15,918 nucleotides of DNA from JAVVHH01 sp964235765 (GTDB lineage Bacteria; Pseudomonadota; Alphaproteobacteria; Acetobacterales; Acetobacteraceae). The notes beneath the pieces are model-generated. The model was not told the DNA's origin and did not search any database. It was given only the letters and a program-made list of their open reading frames with translations. The position numbers were made by a program, and so were the translations under genes. Shown piece by piece: positions 7,045 to 14,802 of the stretch (position 1 is its first letter; each line of letters starts with the position of its first letter). The stretch covers positions 1 to 15,918 of the forward strand of contig CAXSDH010000086.1 of NCBI GenBank assembly GCA_964235765.1, written 5' to 3'.

Positions 7045-7944
7045 CTAGCGGGGGAAATCCGCCTGAAAGCGGCGGATCTCTTCGTGCAGCCGCATGGTCG
7101 CGCGGTCGAGGGCGGCGTCCCGGCTTAGGCTGGGTTCGATGCGGGACAGGCGCTGCAAGCCGCGCGCGGCGAACCGGATGGCGGCCGCCTCGGCCAGCGA
7201 GGCGCCGGGCGCCTGGCGCAGCACGCGGATGCCGCCCCGCAGCAGCCGGTGCCGGGGCAGGGACAGATGCGTCTCCGCCAGGCTCGACGGCATCAGGGGA
7301 TGCGCGTGCAGGTCGATATCGAGCGAGGCCGACCAATCCTGCCACTTCATGCGGTTGCGGTCATGGATGGGCGCGACCGCAATCCAGGGGATGCGCAGCG
7401 CGTCCGCGACGATGGCGCCGTGCATGGCCTCGGCGATCAGCAGGCGGGAGCGCCGCAACTCGGCAAAAACCTCGTCCACCGGCCGGCGCGGGTCGATGAG
7501 ATTGATGCCCGCAATCCGGCAAGCCTCGGCCCAATTGCCGCGGTCCATGCTCTCCCAATGGGGCATGAACGACACCAGCGTGCCGGGCTGCGGCGGCGGC
7601 GGCAGGTGTTCGCGCACCAGGATGGCCGGGTCCACGAGCGCCAGCTTGGGATCCAGCTTCATCAGCCGCGCCGTTTGCGGCCCGCGGACGAAGCGCACAT
7701 GCCAGCTTCCGTCGTGCATGTCGGGCGGCGCGGAGTAGCCGCCGAAGCCGGAGCCGAACACGTGCTTCGGCACGGCGGGATCGAACCGGTTGAACAGGAT
7801 GGAGCCGATGCCCAGGAACAGCGCCGGCCCGTCCTCGTCGAATTGACCCGGCATCGCCTTGGGCCAGAGCCAGGCGTTCAGTTCGTCGCCGAAGTTCGGC
7901 GCCTTGCCGCGGTAATACCAGAGCTTCATGGTTGGGCGGGGCAT
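7045..7944 (-). CDS. Polysaccharide pyruvyl transferase family protein (ExoV-like)
   Basis: Members of this family (ExoV of succinoglycan, CsaB of cell-wall polymers) add ketal-linked pyruvate from phosphoenolpyruvate to sugars, giving a negatively charged glycan. The family opening MKLWYYRGKAPNFGDELNAW begins at residue 6. HVFGSGFGG, VRFVRGPQTARLM, LVSFMPHWESM and SRLLIAEAMHGAIVADALRI (the conserved His-Gly near the PEP site) follow in the expected order. The start at 7944 has a GAGG ribosome site 7 bases upstream; the ATG at 7929 matches the usual N-terminus but has none. It lies 9 bases after the SDR gene and 3 bases before the glycosyltransferase, so it probably acts on the same glycan as the latter. 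Length 299. Confidence 0.87.
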   Translation of the reverse strand: MPRPTMKLWYYRGKAPNFGDELNAWLWPKAMPGQFDEDGPALFLGIGSILFNRFDPAVPKHVFGSGFGGYSAPPDMHDGSWHVRFVRGPQTARLMKLDPKLALVDPAILVREHLPPPPQPGTLVSFMPHWESMDRGNWAEACRIAGINLIDPRRPVDEVFAELRRSRLLIAEAMHGAIVADALRIPWIAVAPIHDRNRMKWQDWSASLDIDLHAHPLMPSSLAETHLSLPRHRLLRGGIRVLRQAPGASLAEAAAIRFAARGLQRLSRIEPSLSRDAALDRATMRLHEEIRRFQADFPR

Positions 7945-7953
7945 AGCCCGGCC

Positions 7954-8718
7954 TCAGGCGGCGGTCCAGCCGCCATCCACCAACAGCGCCGAGCCGGTCA
8001 TCATCGCCGAAGCGTCCGAGGCGAGGAACACCACCGCGCCCATCAAGTCCTCCACCTGCCCGACCCGGCCCAGGCGGATGTTGCCCAGCACCCAATCGCG
8101 GAACGCCGCATCCTCGAAAAACGGCCGGGTCATCGGGGTTTCGATGAAGGTGGGGCAGAGCGTGTTCATGCGGATGCCGAGCGGGCCCAGTTCGATCGCC
8201 GCCGCCTTGGTCATGCCTTCGAGCGCATGCTTGGAGGCGGAATACACGCTGCGGCGGGGGCCGCCGACCCGGCCCATCTGGGAGGAGACGTTGATGATGC
8301 TGCCGCGGATGGCCGCCGCGTGCATGCCGCGCGCCACGGCCTGGGCGGCGAAGAAGGCGGCGCGCAGGTTCAGGTCCAGCACGGCGTCGTAATCCGCCTC
8401 GGTCACGTCGAGGAAGGTGGCGTGCCGCGCGGCGCCGGCGTTGTTGACGAAGACATGGAACGGACCGTGCCGGCCGACCGCGTCGCGCATCGCCGGAAGG
8501 TCGGTCACGTCGAACGGGGCCGCCTCGGCCTGATGCCCCGCGTCGCGCATCGCCGCGGCTGCGGCCTCGATCTCGGCTTCGGTCCGCGCCGCCAGCACGA
8601 CATGCGCGCCCGCCTCGGCCAGCGCCGCCGCGCAGGCGAGGCCAATGCCCCGGCCGGCGCCGGTGACCAGGGCGCGCCTGCCATCGAGGCGGAGCGAGGG
8701 GGTGCGGGGCAGCCTCAC
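7954..8718 (-). CDS. Short-chain dehydrogenase/reductase (SDR)
   Basis: This is a classical SDR of 254 residues. The Rossmann motif is ALVTGAGRGIG (residues 16-26), and VVLAARTEAE places an Arg after the second beta strand, which leans towards NADP(H) use. FVNNAGAARH is followed by the catalytic triad Ser146 (INVSSQMG), Tyr159 and Lys163 (YSASK). TGSALLVDGGW closes the fold. The GTG at 8718 overlaps the TGA of the HisD-like gene by 4 bases (GTGA), so the two are translationally coupled. The frame is open far upstream, antiparallel-free but non-coding within the HisD-like gene. Pairing with an HpsN-like enzyme recalls the 2-dehydrogenases HpsO/HpsP of dihydroxypropanesulfonate catabolism, but the sequence alone does not fix a substrate. 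Confidence 0.92.
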   Translation of the reverse strand: MRLPRTPSLRLDGRRALVTGAGRGIGLACAAALAEAGAHVVLAARTEAEIEAAAAAMRDAGHQAEAAPFDVTDLPAMRDAVGRHGPFHVFVNNAGAARHATFLDVTEADYDAVLDLNLRAAFFAAQAVARGMHAAAIRGSIINVSSQMGRVGGPRRSVYSASKHALEGMTKAAAIELGPLGIRMNTLCPTFIETPMTRPFFEDAAFRDWVLGNIRLGRVGQVEDLMGAVVFLASDASAMMTGSALLVDGGWTAA

Positions 8719-10022
8719 TCGGCAGCGCCGGCATAGGGCACGTTGCGCCCGCCATACCGGCGCACGCGAACGTTGGCCTGTTCGGCATGCCCGGCAAAGC
8801 CCTCCAGCATGCACAGGCGGGAGGCGTATTCGCCGATCATCGCGCTCGCCTGGTCGGTCAGCACGCGCTGGTAGGTGCAGGTTTTCAGGAACTTGCCGAC
8901 CCACAGCCCGCCAGTGTAGCGCGCCGCCTTGCCCGTGGGCAGGGTGTGGTTGGTGCCGATCACCTTGTCGCCGTACGCCACGTTGGTGCGGGCGCCCAGG
9001 AACAGCGCGCCGTAGTTGCGCATGCCGTTCAGGAACAGGTCGGGGTCGCGCGTCATGACCTGCACGTGCTCGGAGGCGATGCGGTCGGCCTCGGCGATCA
9101 TCTCCGCCTCGGTGTCGCACACGATGACCTCGCCGTAGTCCTGCCACGCCTTCCGGGCGATCTCGGCGGTGGGCAGGATCAGCAGCAGCCGCTCCACCTC
9201 GGCCATGGTGGCGCGGGCGAGGGGTTCGGAGGTGGTCAGCAGCACGGCCGGGCTGGTGGGGCCATGCTCGGCCTGGCCGAGCAGGTCGGTGGCGCACAGC
9301 TCGGCATCGGCGGTGTCGTCGGCGATGATCAGCGTCTCGGTCGGCCCGGCGAACAGGTCGATGCCGACGCGGCCGTAAAGCTGCCGCTTGGCTTCGGCCA
9401 CATAGGCGTTGCCCGGCCCCACCAGCATGTCCATGGCCGCGATCCGTTCGGTGCCGAGCGCCATGGCGCCGACCGCCTGCACCCCGCCCAGGCAGTAGAT
9501 GACGTCGGCGCCCGCCATGTGCTGCGCCGCGACGATGGCCGGGGCGGGCTTGCCCTGGTAGGGCGGCGCACAGGTGGCCACGAAGGGCACGCCGGCGACC
9601 TTGGCGGTGATGACGCTCATATGCGCGGAGGCCAGCAGCGGATATTTGCCGCCGGGCACGTAGCAGCCGACGCTCGCCACCGGAATGTTGCGGTGGCCCA
9701 GAACGATGCCCGGCAGGGTTTCCACCTCGAGGTCGAGGATGCAGGCGCGCTGCTTTTCGGCGAAGCCGCGCACCTGCTCCTGGGCGAAGCGGATGTCGTC
9801 CAGGTCGCGCGGGCGGAGCTCGGCCATGCAGTCGCGCACCTCCGCGTCGGTAAGGCGGAAGTCGTCGCGGTCCCACTTGTCGAAGCGGACGGACATCTCG
9901 CGCACTGCGGCGTCGCCGCGGGCGCGGATGTCCGCAAGCAGGGCCTCCACGGTCGCGCGGATGCCGGCGTCGGTTTCCGCGGCGGTCTCGGCGGAGACGC
10001 CGTGTTTCAGGTGGCGGGGCAT
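8715..10022 (-). CDS. Histidinol dehydrogenase-family enzyme, probable sulfopropanediol 3-dehydrogenase-like
   Basis: This is a zinc- and NAD-dependent alcohol-to-acid dehydrogenase of the HisD superfamily, 435 residues. All four zinc ligands of HisD can be matched: Gln250 and His253 (GQAEHGPTSP), Asp352 (YGDKVIG) and His412 (EGFAGHAEQ). The catalytic Glu318-His319 pair lies in ASEHVQVMT. Other family blocks are ASVGCYVPGGKYPLLASAHM, MLVGPGNAYVAEAKRQLYG and IDLFAGPTETLIIADD. It lacks other his genes around it, and details such as GTNHTLPTGKAARYTGGLWV suggest the HpsN branch (oxidises dihydroxypropanesulfonate to sulfolactate) rather than true histidine biosynthesis. That subfamily call is inferred from memory of the family. 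The ATG at 10022 has a TGAGGA ribosome site 4 bases away. It follows polA by 12 bases and overlaps the SDR by 4. Confidence 0.85.
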   Translation of the reverse strand: MPRHLKHGVSAETAAETDAGIRATVEALLADIRARGDAAVREMSVRFDKWDRDDFRLTDAEVRDCMAELRPRDLDDIRFAQEQVRGFAEKQRACILDLEVETLPGIVLGHRNIPVASVGCYVPGGKYPLLASAHMSVITAKVAGVPFVATCAPPYQGKPAPAIVAAQHMAGADVIYCLGGVQAVGAMALGTERIAAMDMLVGPGNAYVAEAKRQLYGRVGIDLFAGPTETLIIADDTADAELCATDLLGQAEHGPTSPAVLLTTSEPLARATMAEVERLLLILPTAEIARKAWQDYGEVIVCDTEAEMIAEADRIASEHVQVMTRDPDLFLNGMRNYGALFLGARTNVAYGDKVIGTNHTLPTGKAARYTGGLWVGKFLKTCTYQRVLTDQASAMIGEYASRLCMLEGFAGHAEQANVRVRRYGGRNVPYAGAAE

Positions 10023-10034
10023 GCGGTCCTCACT

Positions 10035-12812
10035 TTAATGCGCATCCGCCCAGCTATGGCCCACTCCGGTTTCCACCACCAGCGGCACCGAAATCTGCTC
10101 GGCTCCCTCCATCACCCGCCGGGCCACCGCCGCCGTCTCCGCCGCCTCGGCCTCTGGCGCCTCGAACAGCAACTCGTCATGCACTTGCAGCAGCAGCCGC
10201 GACGTCAGGCCCGCCTCCGCCAGCGCCCGCGGCAGGCGGACCATGGCGCGCTTGATGATGTCGGCCGCCCCGCCTTGCAGCGGCGCGTTGATCGCCTGGC
10301 GCTCGGCATAGGCACGCTTCTGCATCGCCTTTTCGGTGATCCCCGGCACCCAGCAGCGCCGCCCGAAGGGGGTGAGCACGTAGCCGTGGATGCGCGCCTC
10401 CTCCTTCGTGCGCTCCATGTAGGCGCGGATGCCGGGATAGCGCTCGAAATAGGCCTTGATGTACAGCCCGGCCTCGCCGGCCTCGATGCCGAGTTGCCGG
10501 GCCAGGCCGAAGCCCGAGATGCCGTAGATGATGCCGAAGTTGATCGCCTTGGCCCGGTTGCGGGTCGCGCGGTCCATGCCTTCCATCGGCACCCCGAACA
10601 CCTCCGAGGCGGTGCGCGCATGGATGTCCTGGCCGGTGGCGAACGCCTCCTTCAACGGCGCGATATCCGCCACGTGCGCCATCAGCCGCAGCTCGATCTG
10701 GCTGTAGTCGCAACTGACCAGCACATGGCCGGGCTCGGCCACGAAGGCCCGGCGGATGCGGCTGCCTTCCTCCGTGCGGATCGGGATGTTCTGCAGGTTG
10801 GGGTCGGTGGACGAGATGCGGCCCGTGCTGGTGTTGGCCTGGCCGAAGCTGGTGTGTACCCGGCCGGTCGCGGGGTTGATCTGCTGCACCAGGGCCTCGG
10901 TGTAGGTGGAGCGCAGCTTGCTGAGCTGCCGCCAATCGATGATGCGGGCGGGCAGGTCGTGGCCCTGGTCGGCGAGGCCTTGCAGCACGGTCACGTCGGT
11001 GCCCCAGGCGCCGGTGGCCATGCGCTTGCCGCCGGGCAGCTTCATCTCGTCGAACAGGATTTCGCCCAACGCCTTGGGGCTGCCCAGGTTGAAGGCGCGG
11101 CCGGCCATGGCGTGGATGTCGGTCTCCATCACCTCCATGCGGGCGGCGAAGTCGGCCGACATGCGGCGCAGCTCGGCCTCGTCCACCTTCACCCCGGCCT
11201 GCTCCATGCGCATCAGCACGGGCACCAGGCGGCGCTCGATCTGCTCATAGATGCCGAGGCTGCGGGCGGCGCGGAGGCGCGGGCGCACCAGGTGCCACAG
11301 CCGCAACGCCACGTCCGCGTCCTCGGCGCCATAGGCGGTGGCGCGGTCCAGCGGCACTTCCGGGAACGGGATGCGGTTGCGGCCGGTGCCGGTGACGCTG
11401 TCGTAGCTGGCGGGCTTGTGGCCAAGATCCCTCATCGACAGCTCGTCGAGCCCATGCCCGTGCGCCCCCGCGCCCTGGGCGTAGGAGATCAGCATGGTGT
11501 CGTCCACCGGCCCGACCGCCACGCCGGCGCGCGCCAGCACGATGAGGTCGGGCTTGGCGTTCTGCATCACCTTGAGCACGGCGGGGTTGCCGAGCAGCGG
11601 CGCCAAGGCCCGTAGAGCCGCCTCGGGGTCCAGTTGCGCCAAAGGCGGGAGCGCTGCGGGGGCTTCGCCCTCGAGGGCGAGCTGCGCCACGTCAGCCGGG
11701 TTGCGATGCCGCAGCGGCACGTAGCAGGCCCGGCCCGGACCGGTCGCCAGCGCGAAGCCCACCAGGGTCGCCCGGGTCGCGTCCAGCCGGTCGGTCTCGG
11801 TGTCGAACCCGACCACGCCCGCCGCCTCGGCCTCGGCGATCCAGGCTTGCAGCCGGTCCTGCGTGGTCACGCACTCGTATTGGCCGAAGGGCGGCTGCTC
11901 CGGCGGCGCTGCCAGCGCGTCGGGCTCGGGGGAGGGCGCGGCCGGCCCGGCGTCGAGGCCCAGGCGGTTGACGGTGCTGCGGAACCCCATGGCGAGCAGC
12001 CAGCCGACCAGCGTGGCCCGGTCCGGATCGCGGGCGCGCAGGTCCTCGAGCGGGACCGGCAGCGGCACCTCGCGGCATAGCTCCACCAGCTTGCGGCTGA
12101 CGCGGATGTTGCCGGTGTGCTCGCGCAGCAGGTCGCGGCGCTTGCCGGGCTTCATGCCCTCGATCCCGGCGATCACGCCTTCGACGTCGCCGTATTCCTG
12201 GATCAGCTGCGCCGCGTTCTTCGGGCCGACGCCGGGCACGCCGGGGATGTTGTCCACGCTGTCGCCCATCAGCGCCTGCACCTCGACCACCTTGTTCGGC
12301 CCCACGCCGAACTTCTCCATGACTTCCGCGGCCCCGATCGGCTTCTGCTTGATCGGGTCCTGCATGATCACGCGGTCGTCGATCAACTGCATCAGGTCCT
12401 TGTCGGACGAGATGATGGTGGTGCGCCCGCCAGCCTCGCTGGCGGCGCGGGCATAGGAGGCGATGAGGTCGTCGGCCTCCCAGGTCGCCAGCTCGACGCC
12501 GGGCACGCCGAAGGCCGCGGTCGCGTCCCGCACCAGGGCAAATTGCGGGACCAGCTCGGAAGGGGCCTCAGGCCGCTGGGCCTTGTATTTATCGTAAAGC
12601 TCGTTGCGGAAGGTGGTGCGCCCGGCGTCGAACACCACGGCGATGTGGGTGCCTTCGTGGTCCTGCAGCAGGCGCGCCAGCATGTTGGTGAAGCCGAACA
12701 CGGCGTTGACCGGCGTGCCGTCGGCCCGGTTCATGGGCGGCAGCGCGTGGAAGGCGCGGAAGATGAAGCCCGATCCGTCGATCAGGATCAGGTGCATGGG
12801 AGCGTCGGACAC
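10035..12812 (-). CDS. polA: DNA polymerase I
   Basis: This repair and Okazaki-fragment processing polymerase has 925 residues, the usual full-length three-domain form. The 5' nuclease domain (about 1-290) opens with LILIDGSGFIFRAFHALPPM and includes GDSVDNIPGVPGVGPKNA. The proofreading domain appears active: exo I Asp337/Glu339 in VVGFDTETD, exo II QNAKPDL and exo III YGAEDAD. The polymerase domain has the catalytic Asp702 in DYSQIELRLMAHV and Asp879 in LLQVHDELLFE, matching D705 and D882 of E. coli, plus the finger helix around RAKAINFGIIYGISGFG. The start is GTG at 12812, one base after the zinc-finger gene's stop; ATG at 12797 (MHLILIDGSG) is an alternative. Neither has a clear ribosome site, so translation is probably coupled to the upstream gene. 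Confidence 0.97.
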   Translation of the reverse strand: MSDAPMHLILIDGSGFIFRAFHALPPMNRADGTPVNAVFGFTNMLARLLQDHEGTHIAVVFDAGRTTFRNELYDKYKAQRPEAPSELVPQFALVRDATAAFGVPGVELATWEADDLIASYARAASEAGGRTTIISSDKDLMQLIDDRVIMQDPIKQKPIGAAEVMEKFGVGPNKVVEVQALMGDSVDNIPGVPGVGPKNAAQLIQEYGDVEGVIAGIEGMKPGKRRDLLREHTGNIRVSRKLVELCREVPLPVPLEDLRARDPDRATLVGWLLAMGFRSTVNRLGLDAGPAAPSPEPDALAAPPEQPPFGQYECVTTQDRLQAWIAEAEAAGVVGFDTETDRLDATRATLVGFALATGPGRACYVPLRHRNPADVAQLALEGEAPAALPPLAQLDPEAALRALAPLLGNPAVLKVMQNAKPDLIVLARAGVAVGPVDDTMLISYAQGAGAHGHGLDELSMRDLGHKPASYDSVTGTGRNRIPFPEVPLDRATAYGAEDADVALRLWHLVRPRLRAARSLGIYEQIERRLVPVLMRMEQAGVKVDEAELRRMSADFAARMEVMETDIHAMAGRAFNLGSPKALGEILFDEMKLPGGKRMATGAWGTDVTVLQGLADQGHDLPARIIDWRQLSKLRSTYTEALVQQINPATGRVHTSFGQANTSTGRISSTDPNLQNIPIRTEEGSRIRRAFVAEPGHVLVSCDYSQIELRLMAHVADIAPLKEAFATGQDIHARTASEVFGVPMEGMDRATRNRAKAINFGIIYGISGFGLARQLGIEAGEAGLYIKAYFERYPGIRAYMERTKEEARIHGYVLTPFGRRCWVPGITEKAMQKRAYAERQAINAPLQGGAADIIKRAMVRLPRALAEAGLTSRLLLQVHDELLFEAPEAEAAETAAVARRVMEGAEQISVPLVVETGVGHSWADAH

Positions 12813-12813
12813 G

Positions 12814-13038
12814 TCAATGCCCGCGGTCGTCGTCCGCGCCCGGGTTCAGCACGTAGATGCGCGAGCAGTACGGGCAGAAGGTCTGCCGGTGCACGATCTG
12901 CAGCCAGACGCGGGGGTGGCCCAGCGTGTCGCTGCCGCCGTCGCAGGCCACCACGCGGCTGTCCGCGGCGATGATCTCGGGGTGGCCCAACTCGGGAGTG
13001 GGCGTATCGAGCGGGGGCGTGTCGGCGCCGAAGGGCAT
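12814..13038 (-). CDS. Small zinc-finger protein, CHCC domain
   Basis: This 74-residue protein carries a zf-CHCC-type finger: Cys32 (VACDGG), His41 (LGHPRVWL), Cys55 and Cys58 (FCPYCSRIYVL). The domain is shared with the mitochondrial complex I subunit NDUFS6 and with short alphaproteobacterial proteins that may serve respiratory complex assembly or zinc binding; no function can be given for this one. The N-terminal 25 residues are Pro/Thr-rich and not conserved-looking, and the C-terminus ends in an acidic tail (GADDDRGH). A strong AGAGGA ribosome site sits 5-7 bases before the ATG. It is the first gene of the six-gene unit leading into polA, one base upstream of that gene's GTG. The promoter must lie in or beyond the 30-base divergent gap at 13039-13068. 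Confidence 0.85.
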   Translation of the reverse strand: MPFGADTPPLDTPTPELGHPEIIAADSRVVACDGGSDTLGHPRVWLQIVHRQTFCPYCSRIYVLNPGADDDRGH

Positions 13039-13068
13039 CGCGATCCTCTATGCGGGGGGTAGGGGCAG

Positions 13069-14091
13069 ATGATACCCCTGCGCGCCGTGGTTTCAACCGT
13101 GCTCACCTGGCTCCGGTGCGTTGCCCTTGCCGTGCCCCTGGCTGGGTGCATGGGGCTGCCGGCGTACAACCCGGTGCTGCCGCCCCTGCCGGCGACGTCG
13201 CTGCAAGCCGATGAGCGGGTGCGGATGCCGGACGGCGCGAGCCTGCCGGTGCGCCGCTGGCTGCCGCCGGGCCCCCCACGGGCCGTGGTGCTGGCGCTGC
13301 ACGGCTTCAACGACAGCCGGGATGCGTGGGAGCTGCCAGGGCCCATGTTCGCGGCCGCCGGCATTGCCCTGTTCGCCCCAGACCAGCGCGGCTTCGGCGC
13401 GGCGCCCGGGCGCGGCCGCTGGCCCGGCGCCCGCGCGCTCATGGATGACGCCGCCTTCCTGCTGCGCGAACTGCGCGCCAGCTACCCCGGCGTGCCCGTG
13501 TACGCGATGGGCGAGAGCATGGGCGGCGCCATCCTCATGGATCTCGCCGCCAGCCCCGACGCGCCTGACGTGGACGGCTGGATTTTACTCTCGCCCGCCG
13601 TCTGGGGCCGCCAGCAGATGGGGGTGCTGCTGAGCAGCGGCCTGTGGCTGGTGTCGAGCCTGGCGCCGGGCCTGAGCGTGACCGGCGGCGAGATCAAGCT
13701 CCGCGTGGTCCCGAGCGACAACCGCGAGGCCCTGATCCGCCTGGCCCGCAACCCGCTGACCATCCGCCGCACCCGCTTCGACACGCTGCGTGGCCTGACC
13801 GACCTGATGGACTCGGCCCAGGACGCCGCCCCCGGCTTGCCGGGCCGGGTGCTGGCCCTGTACGGCGAACGCGACACCATCGTGCCGGTCGAGGCGGCGG
13901 TCCGCGCCTGGCGCCGCATGCCAACCACGGTGCGGCGGGCATTGTATCCGTCGGGGTACCATCTGCTGATGCGCGATCGTGGCCGCGACCTGGTGATCCG
14001 GGATGTCATCGCCTGGATCGGCGCCCCCGACGCCCCGTTGCCCTCCGGCGCGGACCGCTGGGCCGCGGCTTGGCTGGCCTGGCGTCGATAG
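13069..14091 (+). CDS. Alpha/beta hydrolase, predicted lipoprotein (lysophospholipase-like)
   Basis: This 340-residue serine hydrolase has a lipoprotein signal: a hydrophobic stretch (residues 7-24) ending in the lipobox LAGC with Cys27. The residue after Cys27 is Met, not Asp, which fits outer-membrane sorting. The hydrolase core has VLALHGFNDSRDAW (oxyanion His78-Gly), FAPDQRGFGAAPGRG, the nucleophile elbow GESMGG with Ser150, Asp269 in YGERDTIVP and His298 in SGYHLLMRD, so the triad is complete. The pattern is that of monoacylglycerol lipase/lysophospholipase PldB relatives, so an acyl-ester substrate at the envelope is likely. The ATG at 13069 follows an AGGGG site at 13061-13065. It is divergent from the zinc-finger-polA unit with only 30 bases between. 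Confidence 0.9.
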   Translation: MIPLRAVVSTVLTWLRCVALAVPLAGCMGLPAYNPVLPPLPATSLQADERVRMPDGASLPVRRWLPPGPPRAVVLALHGFNDSRDAWELPGPMFAAAGIALFAPDQRGFGAAPGRGRWPGARALMDDAAFLLRELRASYPGVPVYAMGESMGGAILMDLAASPDAPDVDGWILLSPAVWGRQQMGVLLSSGLWLVSSLAPGLSVTGGEIKLRVVPSDNREALIRLARNPLTIRRTRFDTLRGLTDLMDSAQDAAPGLPGRVLALYGERDTIVPVEAAVRAWRRMPTTVRRALYPSGYHLLMRDRGRDLVIRDVIAWIGAPDAPLPSGADRWAAAWLAWRR

Positions 14092-14095
14092 GCGC

Positions 14096-14124
14096 TTGGC
14101 GCATCGCCCCGGGCGCGCTATGAA
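14096..14124 (+). promoter_or_regulatory. Promoter of tRNA-Arg
   Basis: A -35 element TTGGCG (14096-14101) and a -10 element TATGAA (14119-14124) are separated by exactly 17 bases. The -10 ends 8 bases before the mature tRNA 5' end, close to the expected transcription start. The -35 begins 4 bases after the stop of the hydrolase gene. Confidence 0.6.
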
Positions 14125-14132
14125 GCGGCGAC

Positions 14133-14209
14133 GGACCCGTAGCTCAGCTGGATAGAGCGTTGCCCTCCGAAGGCAAAGGCCGGACGTTCGAATCGTCTCG
14201 GGTCCGCCA
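14133..14209 (+). tRNA. tRNA-Arg (anticodon CCG)
   Basis: A complete 77-base cloverleaf is present. The acceptor stem is GGACCCG paired with CGGGTCC (14133-14139 with 14199-14205), discriminator G at 14206 and an encoded CCA at 14207-14209. The D arm is GCTC-GAGC. The anticodon stem TTGCC-GGCAA encloses CTCCGAA, with anticodon CCG at 14167-14169 reading the CGG codon. The T arm is GGACG-TTCGAAT-CGTCT with one G-U pair. It marks the border between ordinary chromosomal sequence and phage-like sequence. Confidence 0.97.
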
Positions 14210-14456
14210 ATTAGAACAGTAGGTTAGCGCCTTTAGTGAGTGGTGCGAAATAGCCGCGCAAGCGCCACGGAAGCGGGGCCAGAGACGTCGGTTTAGGTCG
14301 GGAGCGGGCAGTGGATCAGGCGCAGCAGGTTTCCGCGCTCCAAACTTCGCCGCGGAGGAACTGGCGCTCAGCAGGTATTATGAACAGCTACAATACACCC
14401 TTCTGGCGGCGATACTAACGACCGTCGCACTCATCATCGCGTTTAGAAGTAAGTTA

Positions 14457-14801
14457 GTGGAAGCGGGCGCGGGATACGTGCATCCGCTCTTAATATTTGT
14501 ATCGGCAGCGGTTGGTGTTGTCGCTATATTTTTTCTCGCACTCCGCTTTTGTGCCTTGTCTATTCTGTCGTTTCACGCGGGCGCGACATACCTGAATGTC
14601 GCCAAGGCAGTTGCTGGCGGCTTACCCTACGAAGGCGCGCCGAATCCGTTTGCGCAAAACTATCGCGACTATCGCTTTATCGGCATGCCCAAACGAGCCG
14701 GGCAAGTCGTAGACCTGCTAGCGCCAGAGTGGCTTCTTTTCGGCCCGCTTATTCTGATTGCGGCAAGCGTCGTCGTGCTGCTCGGACTGGTTCTGTTCTA
14801 A
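14457..14801 (+). CDS. Small membrane protein of unknown function, probably 5'-incomplete as called
   Basis: The part starting at GTG 14457 encodes 114 residues with two strong membrane segments (LLIFVSAAVGVVAIFFLALR and, at the C-terminus, WLLFGPLILIAASVVVLLGL) and a polar loop between them (for example PNPFAQNYRDYRFIGMPKRA). The same frame stays open upstream to 14223 and encodes another helix just before the called start (LLAAILTTVALIIAF, about 14400-14444) preceded by an amphipathic stretch EELALSRYYEQLQ. The real protein is therefore longer. No ATG or GTG lies in that upstream frame. A GTG at 14311 with a GGGAG site at 14300-14304 is one frame off, suggesting a one-base loss near 14344. 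Not recognised as a known family. Lower GC than the chromosome. Its stop lies one base from the convergent portal remnant's stop. Confidence 0.6.
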   Translation: MEAGAGYVHPLLIFVSAAVGVVAIFFLALRFCALSILSFHAGATYLNVAKAVAGGLPYEGAPNPFAQNYRDYRFIGMPKRAGQVVDLLAPEWLLFGPLILIAASVVVLLGLVLF

Positions 14802-14802
14802 G

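Noticed and set aside
7954..9876. A 640-codon open frame on the minus strand that would fuse extra sequence to the SDR
   Set aside because: Upstream of 8718 it is an Arg/Pro/Gly-rich shadow of the HisD-like gene; the SDR fold begins within a dozen residues of the GTG at 8718, which overlaps the preceding stop in a GTGA coupling.
8715..10022. True histidinol dehydrogenase of histidine biosynthesis
   Set aside because: No other his genes are nearby, the enzyme is paired with an SDR, and its sequence details look closer to the sulfopropanediol dehydrogenase branch; the subfamily remains unproven without a tree.
8787..11615. A 942-codon open frame on the plus strand
   Set aside because: It runs antisense through the HisD-like gene and most of polA, is rich in His/Gly/Ala/Arg as expected for antisense of GC-rich genes, and shows no domain.
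14210..14310. Integrase or excisionase gene directly after the tRNA
   Set aside because: No open frame with recombinase motifs occurs in this stretch on either strand.
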